A stretch of DNA of 64,000 nucleotides from 66-474 sp040388785 (GTDB lineage Bacteria; Pseudomonadota; Gammaproteobacteria; Xanthomonadales; Rhodanobacteraceae). Position numbers and translations under genes: made by a program. Under the pieces are notes generated by a model, which saw only the letters and a list, made by a program, of their open reading frames with translations, ran no database searches and was not told the DNA's origin. The stretch spans positions 11,364-75,363 of the forward strand of contig JAZKBD010000035.1 in NCBI GenBank assembly GCA_040388785.1. The letters run 5' to 3'. This document shows positions 36,954 through 46,332 of the stretch, one piece after another (within the stretch, counting starts at the first letter, position 1; each line of letters begins with the position of its first letter).

Positions 36954-38893
36954 GCCGGCATTGTCGCATCCGTCACCGCGAAAAATCGCCGCACGTCGCC
37001 CAGTTCGCGCGTGCGCGGCATCGGCGGCAGGCTGGCGAGGAACAATTTGCCGTAGGCCTTGGTGCCGATGCGCGGGTCGCACAGCACCAGTACGCCGCGA
37101 TCGTGCACGTCGCGGATCAGGCGTCCCGCGCCCTGCTTCAATGCAATCGCCGCGGCCGGAATCTGCCAGTCGCGGAACGGATTGCCGCCCGCGCGCCGGA
37201 CGGCATCGAGGCGCGCCTGCAACACCGGATCGTCGGGCGATGCGAACGGCAGCTTGTCGATGACGACGACGCTCAATGCTTCGCCCGCAACGTCCACGCC
37301 TTCCCAGAAACTCGCCGCGCCAAGCAACACACCGTTGCCGGAATCGCGGAAATCGGACAGCAACTGGTGACGCGGCGCCGTACCCTGCACGAACAGGGGC
37401 CACGGTCCATCCAGCAACAGGTCGGCCGCAAGCCGCAGCGCACGATGCGAAGTGAACAGCAGGAACGCGCGGCCCTTCGATGCTTCCAGCACCGGCCGCA
37501 CAGTTTCGACGACGCGTTGCGTGTAGTCGGGCGCCGCCGGCTCCGGCAACCCTTGCGGCAACCAGCACAACGCCTGGTGCGCGTAGTCGAACGGACTGCC
37601 GAGATCCAGCGTCACCGGATCGGCCAATCCCATCTGCCGCGTGAAATGCTCGAACTGGCCCGCGACCGCCAGCGTGGCCGAGGTGTGGATCCAGGCCGCG
37701 TCGGTGGCATTGCGCAGCGTCTGCAACTGCGGCGCGAGGTCGAGCGGCGTCGCGCTCAGCTCGAAACCGTGGTCGGACAATTCGTACCAGCGCACCTCGT
37801 CCTCGCCGTCGCGGCCGGCGATGCGCTGCAGGCGCTGGTCCAGCACCACGCAGCGTGCGTGCACGCTGGCCAGGCCCTTGGATCGCTCGGCCTGGCCCAT
37901 CAATATGCTGGCCAGATCGGCCAGGGCGTCGCCCAGATTCTCCAGCGCCTCGGCCGCACCGGCATCGGCTTCCAGTTGCGCGAACGCGCCGCGCTTCGGC
38001 AATGTGTCGAACGCGAGCCGCGCCTTGCGCAGCGCATTGTTCACGTGGTCCAGCGCCGGTTGCAGCAACGCCAGTGCGCCCGGCTGACCGGCGCATTCCG
38101 CCAATGCGTCGGCCGCGAGTTCCTTCACCTGCCGCGCACTGATGCCAACGGAAAAATATTGCCCGGCGAGCTCCGGCAACTGGTGCGCCTCGTCGAGCAC
38201 GTACGCGTCAGCCTCGGGCAGGATCGCGCCGAAGCCATCGCGCTTCAGCGCGAGGTCCGACAGCAACAGGTGATGATTCACGACCGTGAGATCGGCATCC
38301 TGTGCGCGCCGCCGCGCCTTGAACACGAAGCAGTCGTCGTAGAGCGGGCATTCGGTGCCGAGGCAATTCTCGGTGGTCGAGGTGACGCGCGGCCACAGCG
38401 GCGAACCTTCGGGTACCTCGATCAGTTCCGCGCGATCGCCCGTGCGCGTGCGTGCGCCCCACGCGCGCACCTTTTGCAAATCGTCCACCTGCGTGCGCGA
38501 CTTGAACTGGCCCGATTCGACCGTTTGCTGCAGGCGATAGCGGCACAGGTAATTGGCGCGGCCTTTCAGCAACGCCACGTCGGCCTTGGCGCCGAGGATC
38601 GACGTCACCCGCGGCAGGTCGCGATGGAACAACTGGTCCTGCAGGTTGCGGGTGCCGGTCGAAACGATCACACGTTTGCCCGAGAGCAACGCAGGCACCA
38701 GATACGCGAAGGTCTTGCCGGTGCCGGTGCCAGCCTCGACCACCAATGCATCGTGGCTTTCGATTGCGTCGGCCACCGCATCGGCCATCCGCTGCTGCGT
38801 CTCGCGCGGCGCGAAATTCGGCACCTCGCGCGCGAACGGCCCGTCCGTGCCGAGCAGCGCGGAGGCAGCCGGATCATCGAGCGCTGTCATCAT
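36950..38893 (-). CDS. DinG/YoaA-family ATP-dependent DNA helicase
   Basis: XPD-like superfamily 2 helicase of about 647 residues. Visible are Walker A VEAGTGTGKTFAYLVP, DEAH in VLDEAHQLPE, Fe-S cluster cysteines in the NYLCRYRL...CLGTECPLYDDC stretch, and C-terminal motifs FWEGVDVAGEAL and QGAGRLIRDVHDRG. The Fe-S cysteines and the coupling to tsaB match the YoaA-tsaB arrangement of gammaproteobacteria. Start choice among ATGs at 38914, 38893 and 38890 is uncertain. Confidence 0.92.
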   Translation of the reverse strand: MMTALDDPAASALLGTDGPFAREVPNFAPRETQQRMADAVADAIESHDALVVEAGTGTGKTFAYLVPALLSGKRVIVSTGTRNLQDQLFHRDLPRVTSILGAKADVALLKGRANYLCRYRLQQTVESGQFKSRTQVDDLQKVRAWGARTRTGDRAELIEVPEGSPLWPRVTSTTENCLGTECPLYDDCFVFKARRRAQDADLTVVNHHLLLSDLALKRDGFGAILPEADAYVLDEAHQLPELAGQYFSVGISARQVKELAADALAECAGQPGALALLQPALDHVNNALRKARLAFDTLPKRGAFAQLEADAGAAEALENLGDALADLASILMGQAERSKGLASVHARCVVLDQRLQRIAGRDGEDEVRWYELSDHGFELSATPLDLAPQLQTLRNATDAAWIHTSATLAVAGQFEHFTRQMGLADPVTLDLGSPFDYAHQALCWLPQGLPEPAAPDYTQRVVETVRPVLEASKGRAFLLFTSHRALRLAADLLLDGPWPLFVQGTAPRHQLLSDFRDSGNGVLLGAASFWEGVDVAGEALSVVVIDKLPFASPDDPVLQARLDAVRRAGGNPFRDWQIPAAAIALKQGAGRLIRDVHDRGVLVLCDPRIGTKAYGKLFLASLPPMPRTRELGDVRRFFAVTDATMPA

Positions 38894-39102
38894 TGCGCCA
38901 GTATCGCCGAGCACGGCGATCGGCGAAACGCCGACGTGTCCGATGCTGACACCGTCACTCCGACGGTGCGCAAGGCTTCTGTGCTAGCCTCAAGCGATGG
39001 GGTACACAGAACGTCGCGCGGCTGAAATTGTGTGCCTCTGCGGCTGGCATGGCGACACGCCCGCCACCACGCTTGGCCCATTTCCACACGGGAACGCACC
39101 GC

Positions 39103-39567
39103 ATGGACAACCTTGAACGCCAGCAGGTCATCGACGGAGAACAGCTGCGCCTGCTCCGGATCGGCTACTTCACGATGGGAGGCGTGGCCGTCTTCACCGG
39201 CCTGTTCGGGCTGTTCTATGCGCTGATGGGTTTCATGGTCGTGCATCTGCCGATGCAGCCGCAGCAACCGGGTCAGCCGCCACCGCAAGTCATCGCTTGG
39301 TTCTTTGCCGCGTTCGGGCTCGCCTTCATGCTGGCGGCCGGCGTATACGCGCTGCTCGCCTTCCTCAGCGCCCGAGCGCTGCGCCGCCGCCGCGCACGCG
39401 CGCTGTGCCTCGTCACCGCTGCCGTGTCGTGCCTGTACGTCCCGTTCGGCACGCTGCTTGGCGTGTTCACGTTCATCGCGCTGGGGCGGCGCTCGGTGAT
39501 CGATCTGTTCAACGCCTCCACCGCGCTCGCGGCGCAGCGCGCCGGCTCAACCACCCTTGACGCCTGA
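39103..39567 (+). CDS. Small membrane protein of unknown function
   Basis: A 154-residue protein starting MDNLERQQVIDGEQLRLLRI, with three hydrophobic segments (GYFTMGGVAVFTGLFGLFYAL, then VIAWFFAAFGLAFML, then a C-terminal segment YVPFGTLLGVFTFIALGRRS). An Arg-rich loop (RALRRRRARAL) follows the second. I do not recognise a named family. An upstream ATG at 39028 would add a tail without obvious structure. Convergent with queD. Confidence 0.75.
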   Translation: MDNLERQQVIDGEQLRLLRIGYFTMGGVAVFTGLFGLFYALMGFMVVHLPMQPQQPGQPPPQVIAWFFAAFGLAFMLAAGVYALLAFLSARALRRRRARALCLVTAAVSCLYVPFGTLLGVFTFIALGRRSVIDLFNASTALAAQRAGSTTLDA

Positions 39568-39573
39568 CCTGCC

Positions 39574-39948
39574 TCAACCGGGACCGAAATACTCGCAACC
39601 TTCACCGTTCTGCGCGCGCTTGACCACCACGCGTTGCAGTTGCGGCAGGTCGCCGAGCTTTTCCCAGGTGAAGCGCGCGATGTTTTCCATGGTGGGAATG
39701 CCGAGGCCTTGCACGTCGTTGAGCAGGCGATGATCCAGCGCGTCGCGTGCAACTTCGATGCGGCGTTCCAGGTCGCCCATGTCGACGACCCAGCCGCGTT
39801 CGGTGAGCGGCCCGCGCAGCCACACTTCCACCTGGTACGAATGGCCGTGCATGCGCCGGTAGCGTGGATCGCCGTCGGGACCGGCGTCGAGCTGATGCGC
39901 CGCGTCGAAACGGAATTCCTTCCAGACGGTGAAAAGTTGTTCGCTCAT
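39574..39948 (-). CDS. queD: 6-carboxytetrahydropterin synthase (QueD-like)
   Basis: Second step toward queuosine: 7,8-dihydroneopterin triphosphate to 6-carboxytetrahydropterin. The 124-residue protein has zinc histidines in FDAAHQLDAG and RMHGHSYQVEV, WVVDMGDLERR and DALDHRLLND. The region that holds the catalytic Cys in E. coli QueD (CGRLHGHS) reads DPRYRRMHGHS, without a cysteine; the only Cys is in the C-terminal GEGCEYF. Its start overlaps the queE stop (ATGA). Confidence 0.92.
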   Translation of the reverse strand: MSEQLFTVWKEFRFDAAHQLDAGPDGDPRYRRMHGHSYQVEVWLRGPLTERGWVVDMGDLERRIEVARDALDHRLLNDVQGLGIPTMENIARFTWEKLGDLPQLQRVVVKRAQNGEGCEYFGPG

Positions 39949-40577
39949 GGGATGCCGAGGTATTTGTGGGTCTGCAGGCTGAGGCGCCAGTGCGGGTGCG
40001 CCTTGCAGTAGTCGACCGCCGCGCGGGTGTTTTCCGCGGCCTGCGGGCCATCCATCGGCTGCAGGAAAAAATGCGCTGCAGGAAATGTGGTGAAGCGCTC
40101 CGGCATGGCCGTGGACTGCGGATAAACCAGCTTCAGTTCGTTCGCGCGTTGCAGCTTCACCGGCGCGGTGCTCTTGGGGCTGAGCGTGATCCAGTCGAGT
40201 CCCTCCGGCGCTTCCAGGGTGCCGTTGGTTTCCACCGCGCATTCGAACCCGCGCGCGTGCATCGCGTCGAGCAAGGGCGCATCGAGTTGCAACAACGGCT
40301 CGCCGCCGGTGAACACGACGAAGCGGTTCCCGTTTCGACCCTGCGGCCACAGGCTGGCGATCTTGTCGGCGACCGCCGCAGCATCCGGGTACTTGCCGCC
40401 GTTCTCGCCATCGGTGCCGACGAAATCGGTGTCGCAGAAGTTGCACACCGCGCTCGCGCGGTCGGCATCGCGCCCCGACCACAGGTTGCAACCGGCGAAC
40501 CGGCAGAACACGGCCGGGCGCCCGGCGTGGAAGCCCTCGCCCTGCAGGGTGTAGAAGATTTCCTTGATCGCGTACAT
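39945..40577 (-). CDS. queE: 7-carboxy-7-deazaguanine synthase
   Basis: Radical-SAM enzyme making 7-carboxy-7-deazaguanine. The 210-residue protein begins MYAIKEIFYTLQGEGFHAGRPAVF. The cluster cysteines lie in CRFAGCNLW...CNFCDTDF: 14 residues separate the second Cys from the CX2C pair, the CX14CX2C arrangement known from some proteobacterial QueE. FTGGEPLLQLD follows. Coupled to queD. Confidence 0.95.
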   Translation of the reverse strand: MYAIKEIFYTLQGEGFHAGRPAVFCRFAGCNLWSGRDADRASAVCNFCDTDFVGTDGENGGKYPDAAAVADKIASLWPQGRNGNRFVVFTGGEPLLQLDAPLLDAMHARGFECAVETNGTLEAPEGLDWITLSPKSTAPVKLQRANELKLVYPQSTAMPERFTTFPAAHFFLQPMDGPQAAENTRAAVDYCKAHPHWRLSLQTHKYLGIP

Positions 40578-40716
40578 GCAAGCTGCCGGATTCCGAACCC
40601 GCTATTTTGCCAGCGCCGCGCCCGGCCGTCGCGTTAAGCTGTCCATCCCGCTTCCGCGACCGAAAAATGCCGCCGCCGCACCACAATGGCGGCGACGTCT
40701 TGCCCGAGGAACCGCC

Positions 40717-41158
40717 ATGGCCATCCACGAAGCATTCGCTTATCTCACCGTCGACGGCGCGGCCCAGGCCATCGACTTCTACACCCGCGCGTTCGGTGCG
40801 CAAGAGAAATTCCGCCTCGTCGAACCAGGCGGCCGCATCGGCCACGCCGAACTCGACTTCGGCGGCACCGTCATCATGATTGCCGATGCCTTTCCCGAGT
40901 ACGGCCTGCGCGATCCGAAGGCGCTGGGCGGCAGCCCGTTTTCGATCCACCTGCACGTGGACGACGCCGACGCGCTGGTGCGCCGCGCGGTGGCTGCCGG
41001 TGCAACGCTCGAGCGCGCGCGCCGACCAGTTCTATGGCGAACGCTCCGGCTCGGTGTTCGACCCGTTCGGCCACCGCTGGCTGATCGGACACGCAATCGA
41101 AGAAATGTCTCCGGACGAGATGCAGCGGCGCTACACGGCGATGATGCAGGGCCAATAA
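40717..41158 (+). pseudogene. VOC-superfamily (glyoxalase/PhnB-like) protein, frameshifted
   Basis: ATG 40717, with GAGGAA upstream, begins MAIHEAFAYLTVDGAAQAID. The first half reads to GATLERA near 41019-41026, and the second half (ADQFYGERSGSVFDPFGHRW...YTAMMQGQ) is in a different frame to the stop at 41158. Removing one C, or adding two bases, rejoins a normal VOC protein of about 147 residues. Sequence error or recent decay cannot be told apart. Confidence 0.82.
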
Positions 41159-41186
41159 GCCATCGGCGCGTGGATAGAATCGCGCC

Positions 41187-41693
41187 ATGCAAATCCGCGC
41201 CGCAAAGCCCGAGGACGCCGAAGCCATCGCTGCGGCCGAAGCCGAAACGCAACGCACGCCGGGCCTGCTGGTCGGATATCCGGGCGAGATCCCGGTCGAG
41301 GCGTATCGCGCGAAAATCGCCAGGCTTGCGAGCGACGGCCGCTACGTCGTCGCCGAGGAAAACGGCGCGCCGGTCGGTCATGCTTTCCTCGAAGCGATGC
41401 CGATGCGGGCCAACACGCACGTCTTCACGCTGACCATCGTGGTGCATCCGTGTCATGTCGAGCGCGGCATCGGCCGCGCGATGCTGGAGCACCTGCTGGA
41501 ATGGGCGCAGCACGACCCGCGCGTCGGCAAGATCGAACTGAACGTGCGCGCCGGCAACGAACGCGCGCGGCGGTTGTACCATCGTTGCGGATTCGCCGAG
41601 GAAGCGCGCTTCAGGCGGCGCGTCCGGCGGACCGACGGCGCCTACGAGGACGACATCGGCATGGCTTGGTTCCCCACGCGCGCCACGGAATGA
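41187..41693 (+). CDS. GNAT-family N-acetyltransferase
   Basis: A 168-residue protein with the acetyl-CoA binding pattern VHPCHVERGIGRAMLEHLLE (motif A) and ELNVRAGNERARRLYHRCGF (motif B). It starts MQIRAAKPEDAEAIAAAEAE. It lies 28 bp after the VOC gene. The substrate is unknown. Confidence 0.88.
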   Translation: MQIRAAKPEDAEAIAAAEAETQRTPGLLVGYPGEIPVEAYRAKIARLASDGRYVVAEENGAPVGHAFLEAMPMRANTHVFTLTIVVHPCHVERGIGRAMLEHLLEWAQHDPRVGKIELNVRAGNERARRLYHRCGFAEEARFRRRVRRTDGAYEDDIGMAWFPTRATE

Positions 41694-41767
41694 AGCGGCA
41701 CCGAAATCGACCCGAAGGCACCACCACGCAGTTTGATCAAACCCTCACGCCGCACGGGAGCAAGGCC

Positions 41768-42232
41768 ATGGTGAAGAACTTCGACCACGTCACCATCGTG
41801 ACCCGGGACGTCGAGACCGCCAAACGGTTTTTTGGCCTGCTGGGATTCCGGGAAGACAAATCGGTCGTGATCTCGGGGCCGCAGTTTTCCGGCTACATGG
41901 GCGTACCCGGCATCGAGGCCGAGCACGTCACGCTGGTGCTGGATGGCGCCTCCGCCAGCGTGGAAGTGCAATTGCTGAATTACCGTCACCCGGCGCCGCT
42001 TCCCGATCCCGCCATTCGCAACTTCACCAAGCTGGGCTTCAACCACGTCTGTTTCGCGGTGGACGACATGGATCGCGAACTGGCCGCGCTGAAAGCCCAC
42101 GGCATCAAGTTGCGCAACGAAGTGATGATTTTCCACGATCGCAAGCTGGTGTTTCTCGAAGGACCCGAGGGTATTACCGTCGAGCTCGCCGAATGGAAGC
42201 TCCAGTCGACAGCACCCGGCGCGAATCCTTGA
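41768..42232 (+). CDS. VOC-superfamily (glyoxalase/dioxygenase-like) protein
   Basis: A 154-residue intact protein starting MVKNFDHVTIVTRDVETAKR. It has two betaalphabeta-betabeta units with metal-ligand candidates in DHVTIV, AEHVTLVL, FNHVCFAVDD and ITVELAEW. It resembles methylmalonyl-CoA epimerase/lactoylglutathione lyase-like proteins. Chemistry is not assignable. Confidence 0.85.
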   Translation: MVKNFDHVTIVTRDVETAKRFFGLLGFREDKSVVISGPQFSGYMGVPGIEAEHVTLVLDGASASVEVQLLNYRHPAPLPDPAIRNFTKLGFNHVCFAVDDMDRELAALKAHGIKLRNEVMIFHDRKLVFLEGPEGITVELAEWKLQSTAPGANP

Positions 42233-42303
42233 TGCGCCGCCCGGGTCCACTGGCAAGCCGCGTCGCACGGTGACAGACTGGCGGCACCGTTCGTGGCGAA
42301 TGG

Positions 42304-42741
42304 GTGGAGAGGCAAGTGGCGGAAGCAAGCCCGGCCGGAGACGACGCGGCGGTTCGCGAACTCGTCGAGCTGCAAGCCGAGGTCGTGTACCACAACGTCG
42401 ACCGCACGCTGGCGACCTGGACGCGCACCGCCTTGTCGTTGATCGTGTTCGGCACAGTAGTGGACCGCTACGGCCTGCTGCTGACGCGCGATCATCCGGT
42501 GCACGTCGGCACGCTGCTGGCGATGAACCCGGAATCGAGCGTGGGCGGCCTGTTCCTGATCGCGCTGGGCGTGTTCATCGCGGCGAGCACCGCCATCCGC
42601 CACCAGGCGTATCGCCGGATCTGGCTGCGCGAATACGGCCATCCGGGCTTCCATGGGCCGTGGCTGGCTTTCACGTTTGCCGCGATGACGGTGATTGCCG
42701 GCCTCGCGCTCCTGATCGCGTTGAGCGTGTTCCGCGGCTGA
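42304..42741 (+). CDS. DUF202-family membrane protein, copy 1
   Basis: A 145-residue protein with the DUF202 pattern HNVDRTLATWTRTALSLIVFG and three hydrophobic segments. GTG 42304 is taken as the start; GTG 42316 is possible. It has a clear paralogue immediately downstream (42811). Function unknown. Confidence 0.8.
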   Translation: MERQVAEASPAGDDAAVRELVELQAEVVYHNVDRTLATWTRTALSLIVFGTVVDRYGLLLTRDHPVHVGTLLAMNPESSVGGLFLIALGVFIAASTAIRHQAYRRIWLREYGHPGFHGPWLAFTFAAMTVIAGLALLIALSVFRG

Positions 42742-42810
42742 AGGCGCATATCGTCAAGCCACGCGGCGCGTGACAAACTATCGGCGACGTCCGGATGCAG
42801 GAACGCCGAC

Positions 42811-43242
42811 GTGGCCGAAGAGACACCACTCCCGCAAACCACGACCGCGCACGAACTGGTCGAGCTGTCGCTGCAGCGTTCGTACATGAACACCGAGCGC
42901 ACGCTGGCGGTGTGGACACGCGTCGCGCTGTCGCTGATGATCTTCGGGATCGCGGTCGACCGCTTCGGCCTGCTGATGAACCATCCACCCTGGCACGTCG
43001 CGCTGGCGAGCGAACTGCTGCCGAATCCGCTGTCCACGCTGGGCGGCGTGGTGCTGGTGGGAATGGGCGTGCTGATCCTGCTCGCGACGGGTTTTCGTTT
43101 TCTCGCCTACGGCCTCAAATGGCACCGCGAGAATCCCCGTTACGTGTGGTATCACACGCCGTGGCTCGCCTTCACCTTCACGATGCTGATGGCGGCGTTC
43201 GGGATTGCGCTGCTGGTGGTGCTGTGCGTGTACCGCCAGTAG
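42811..43242 (+). CDS. DUF202-family membrane protein, copy 2
   Basis: A 143-residue protein from GTG 42811. MNTERTLAVWTRVALSLMIFG matches the preceding gene's motif, and both end in PWLAFTF plus a last membrane segment. The gene-length tandem duplication is clear, though the copies have diverged. Function unknown. Confidence 0.8.
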   Translation: MAEETPLPQTTTAHELVELSLQRSYMNTERTLAVWTRVALSLMIFGIAVDRFGLLMNHPPWHVALASELLPNPLSTLGGVVLVGMGVLILLATGFRFLAYGLKWHRENPRYVWYHTPWLAFTFTMLMAAFGIALLVVLCVYRQ

Positions 43243-43331
43243 CCCGGATGGAATGAAACGGAATCCGGGAATCCGCGCAATCATCCAGAATTCCGGTGCG
43301 TACCTGCACCCGGGCTACTGCGCAGTCGCAA

Positions 43332-43856
43332 TCACATGCGTATCGGGCCGGCCTTGTGGCACGCATCGCGTGCGGTGCGTGCGGCCTGGACACCGGCCTG
43401 GTCGTTCTTCGAGTCGGCGATTTCCAGCACCGTTTCCCAGTTGCTGGCGCACAGTCCGCCGACCTTCGCGCCCAGGTCATACGAACGCCGCGCGTCGGCC
43501 TCGGCGGCCGCGTCATCCTTCAGCAGGATTTCGAGCTCGGCGCGGAACTGCAGGATGTCCGGCGCGTCGGGCGACAGCTTCAGCGCCTGGTTCACCTTCG
43601 CCAGTGCGTCCTGGTATTTGGCGGCGCTCTCATCGGCGCGCGCACCATCCAGATAGCCGTCCACATTGGGATCGCGCAGCGGCGTGACCTGCACCACCGA
43701 CTTGTCGCTCGCGCGCGCCGCGCGGATGGCTTCCACCATGGATGTCGGCGACAACCGACTGCTCACCGGCGCCGGTTGCGGCGGATGCGAACATCCCGCC
43801 AGGACGACGGCCAAGGCGACGGCAGCCAGCGCGGTCCAGGTCACGTTGCGAGTCAT
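43332..43856 (-). CDS. Lipoprotein with TPR-like helices
   Basis: A 174-residue protein with a lipoprotein signal (VALAVVLAGC; Cys is the lipidated residue) and Ala-rich helical repeats (DESAAKYQDALAKVNQALKL). ATG 43856 is preferred because GGAG lies six bases upstream; an ATG at 43880 overlaps the mrcB stop. It is coupled to mrcB, so it may be a partner of that synthase (inference). Confidence 0.78.
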   Translation of the reverse strand: MTRNVTWTALAAVALAVVLAGCSHPPQPAPVSSRLSPTSMVEAIRAARASDKSVVQVTPLRDPNVDGYLDGARADESAAKYQDALAKVNQALKLSPDAPDILQFRAELEILLKDDAAAEADARRSYDLGAKVGGLCASNWETVLEIADSKNDQAGVQAARTARDACHKAGPIRM

Positions 43857-43876
43857 GCGTTGCTCCGGAAGGATGG

Positions 43877-46195
43877 TCACGGCTGCGGGTGCGCCGCAGC
43901 GTCAGTGTTGCCGCCGCCGAAAAAATTTTCGAGGCGCTGCAGGTAGCAATGGTTCTGCACCGCCGGTGCATAGCCATCGATGAAGGGATACTGCTTCGCG
44001 CCACCGCACTGCGGCAGGCTGCCCTGCCCGGTCGCGGGATCGATCCACGCGTACTGGATGCCCTCATCCAGCGACGTGGTCAGCGGTGCGCTCGGCAATT
44101 TCTCGAACAACTTCGCCCACACGCGCAGCGCGCCGGTCGCGCCCCAGAGATGCGTGGGCTGGTTGTCGTCACGGCCCATCCACGTGACCGCAAGGCGATC
44201 GCCGGTGAAGCCCGAGAACCATGAATCGCGCTGGTGATCCGACGTGCCGGTCTTGCCCGCGACGTGCAATGACGCGAGCGACGAATTGCCGATCGCGGCC
44301 GCGGTGCCGTACTGCGTGACCTGCTGCATCATCCAGCGCACCAGCCCGACCGCCTGCTGGTACTGGCCCTTGCCGGGTTGCACGGCATATTGCTTGACCA
44401 CTTTGCCCTTGGCATCCAGCACGCCGCGCAAGGTGAGCAACGGCAACGCATGGCCGTCGTCGGCGATGAATTCGTAGAGCTGCGCCAACTGGAACGGCGA
44501 CACGTCCACCGAGCCCAGCAGCAGCGACGGATTCGCTTCCACGTCCTTCAGGCCGAACGAGCGCAGGAAGGCCGCGACGCGACCGATGCCAAGCTGCAGG
44601 CCCAGGTGCACGCTGGCGAGGTTGTAGGACTTCGCCAGCGCCTCGACCATCGGCACCTCGCCGTGCGACTGGTGATCGTCGTTCTGCGGCGTCCACAGCT
44701 TGCCGTTCGGCAGCTTCATCGAAATCGGCGAATCGTCGAGCAGCGAGGCGACGTTCCAGCGCGAAGGATTGGTGAGCGCCATCAGGTAATAGAACGGCTT
44801 CAGGCTCGAACCGACCGGCCGGCGCGCGTCGTAGGCGCGGTTGAAACCGTGCTGGTCGGATTGCCGCCCGCCCACCATCGCCAGCACGTCGCCGTTGCCC
44901 GGATCGACCACCACCGCCGCGCCTTCCATGCCATTGCCGCGCTTGCCGAGGCTCTTCAACGCCTCGTCCACCGCCTGCTCCGCATACGTCTGCGCGGCGG
45001 GATCGAGCGTGGTGTAAACCTTGAGGCCGCCACTGCGCAGTTGCTGGTCGGTGAAGTCCTGCTTCAATTGCCCGCGCACCACGTCCATGAAGGCCGGGAA
45101 GCGATCGACCACCAGTTGCGGATTGGCGGTGACGTCGAGCGGCGACGCTTTTGCGGCGTTCCACTGCGCGTCGTTCAAGATGCCGGTCGCATGGAAAGCA
45201 TCCAGTGCGACATTGCGGCGCGCCAGCGCGCGCTCGGGGTTGCGGCGCGGATCGTAGTAACTCGGGCCCCGCACCATGCCGACCAGCATCGCGATTTCCT
45301 GCGGGCGCAGCGTCTGCACCGGACGTCCGAAGTAGTACCAGCTCGCCGCGGCAAACCCGTGCACCGCCTGGCCGCCCTGCTGGCCCAGGAACACTTCGTT
45401 GCAATAGGCCGCGAGGATCTGGCCCTTGGTGTAATGCGCGTCCAGCAGGATCGACAGCAACGCTTCGTTGAACTTTCGGATCAGCGTCTGGTTGCGGTCG
45501 AGGAACAGGTTGCGCACCAGCTGCTGGGTGATGGTGGACCCCCCCTGCACCACATGGCCGGCGCGCAGGTCGGCCAGCGCCGCACGCGCGATCGACGACA
45601 AGTCGATGCCGTGGTTGTGCTTGAAGTCGCGATCCTCGACCGCCTGCACGCCCTGCACCAGCAGCGGCGGCAGCTCGTCGAGCTGCACGATGATGCGTTC
45701 TTCCTGCTCGGAACCGTACATCGTCGCGATGCGCGCGGGGTCGAGGTGCGCCCTGCGCAGCGGCTTGTCCGCGGTGAGATCGAACACCGACTGGACCTGG
45801 CCCGAACCCAGCGTCACGCGCACGCGGCGCGGCAACTCGCCGCCAACCGGATCCATGTAGCCGCGCGAGGCGATCGTGAACTTGTCGCCGTCGATGCTGT
45901 ACGTGCCGGGCACCTGCGCGACCTGCGCGGCCTCGGTGTAGCCGGCCATCTGCAGTTCCAGTTCCAGCGTGGCCTTGTTCATCGGCACGCCGGCTTCCAG
46001 CAACGACGGGCGCGCGTACACGCGCGTCGGTTGCGTGAAATCGATTTCGCTGACGCGCGTCTTCACGCGGCGATCGAGCACCAGCGTGTACGGCACCACG
46101 AAGCCGACCGCGAAACCGATTCCGATCAGGATGGGCCAGCGTGCGAATGGCCAGACCCGGGCGATGAACCCGCGCACGCGTTCGAACCAGGACAA
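43877..46195 (-). CDS. mrcB: Penicillin-binding protein 1B (bifunctional class A PBP)
   Basis: Polymerises and crosslinks peptidoglycan. The 772 residues comprise an N-terminal membrane anchor (WPILIGIGFAVGFVVPYTLV), a UB2H-like segment with KFTIASRGYMDPVG, a GT51 transglycosylase (VEDRDFKHNHGIDL, GGSTITQQLVRN) and a transpeptidase with SxxK in VGSSLKPF, SYN in KSYNLAS and KTGTS. Its stop is followed directly by the small TPR lipoprotein gene. Confidence 0.95.
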   Translation of the reverse strand: MSWFERVRGFIARVWPFARWPILIGIGFAVGFVVPYTLVLDRRVKTRVSEIDFTQPTRVYARPSLLEAGVPMNKATLELELQMAGYTEAAQVAQVPGTYSIDGDKFTIASRGYMDPVGGELPRRVRVTLGSGQVQSVFDLTADKPLRRAHLDPARIATMYGSEQEERIIVQLDELPPLLVQGVQAVEDRDFKHNHGIDLSSIARAALADLRAGHVVQGGSTITQQLVRNLFLDRNQTLIRKFNEALLSILLDAHYTKGQILAAYCNEVFLGQQGGQAVHGFAAASWYYFGRPVQTLRPQEIAMLVGMVRGPSYYDPRRNPERALARRNVALDAFHATGILNDAQWNAAKASPLDVTANPQLVVDRFPAFMDVVRGQLKQDFTDQQLRSGGLKVYTTLDPAAQTYAEQAVDEALKSLGKRGNGMEGAAVVVDPGNGDVLAMVGGRQSDQHGFNRAYDARRPVGSSLKPFYYLMALTNPSRWNVASLLDDSPISMKLPNGKLWTPQNDDHQSHGEVPMVEALAKSYNLASVHLGLQLGIGRVAAFLRSFGLKDVEANPSLLLGSVDVSPFQLAQLYEFIADDGHALPLLTLRGVLDAKGKVVKQYAVQPGKGQYQQAVGLVRWMMQQVTQYGTAAAIGNSSLASLHVAGKTGTSDHQRDSWFSGFTGDRLAVTWMGRDDNQPTHLWGATGALRVWAKLFEKLPSAPLTTSLDEGIQYAWIDPATGQGSLPQCGGAKQYPFIDGYAPAVQNHCYLQRLENFFGGGNTDAAAHPQP

Positions 46196-46332
46196 GGCTG
46201 TCTATCTATCCAGCAAGGCGTCGGCGGATTTTAGCGGATCGCCGCGGCCGGCTCGCGCGCACCGTTGCACGAATTCAGCCACGATTGGTGATTGCGACCC
46301 GCGGCCGCACTCGGCCGCAGGTCGCGCATGCA

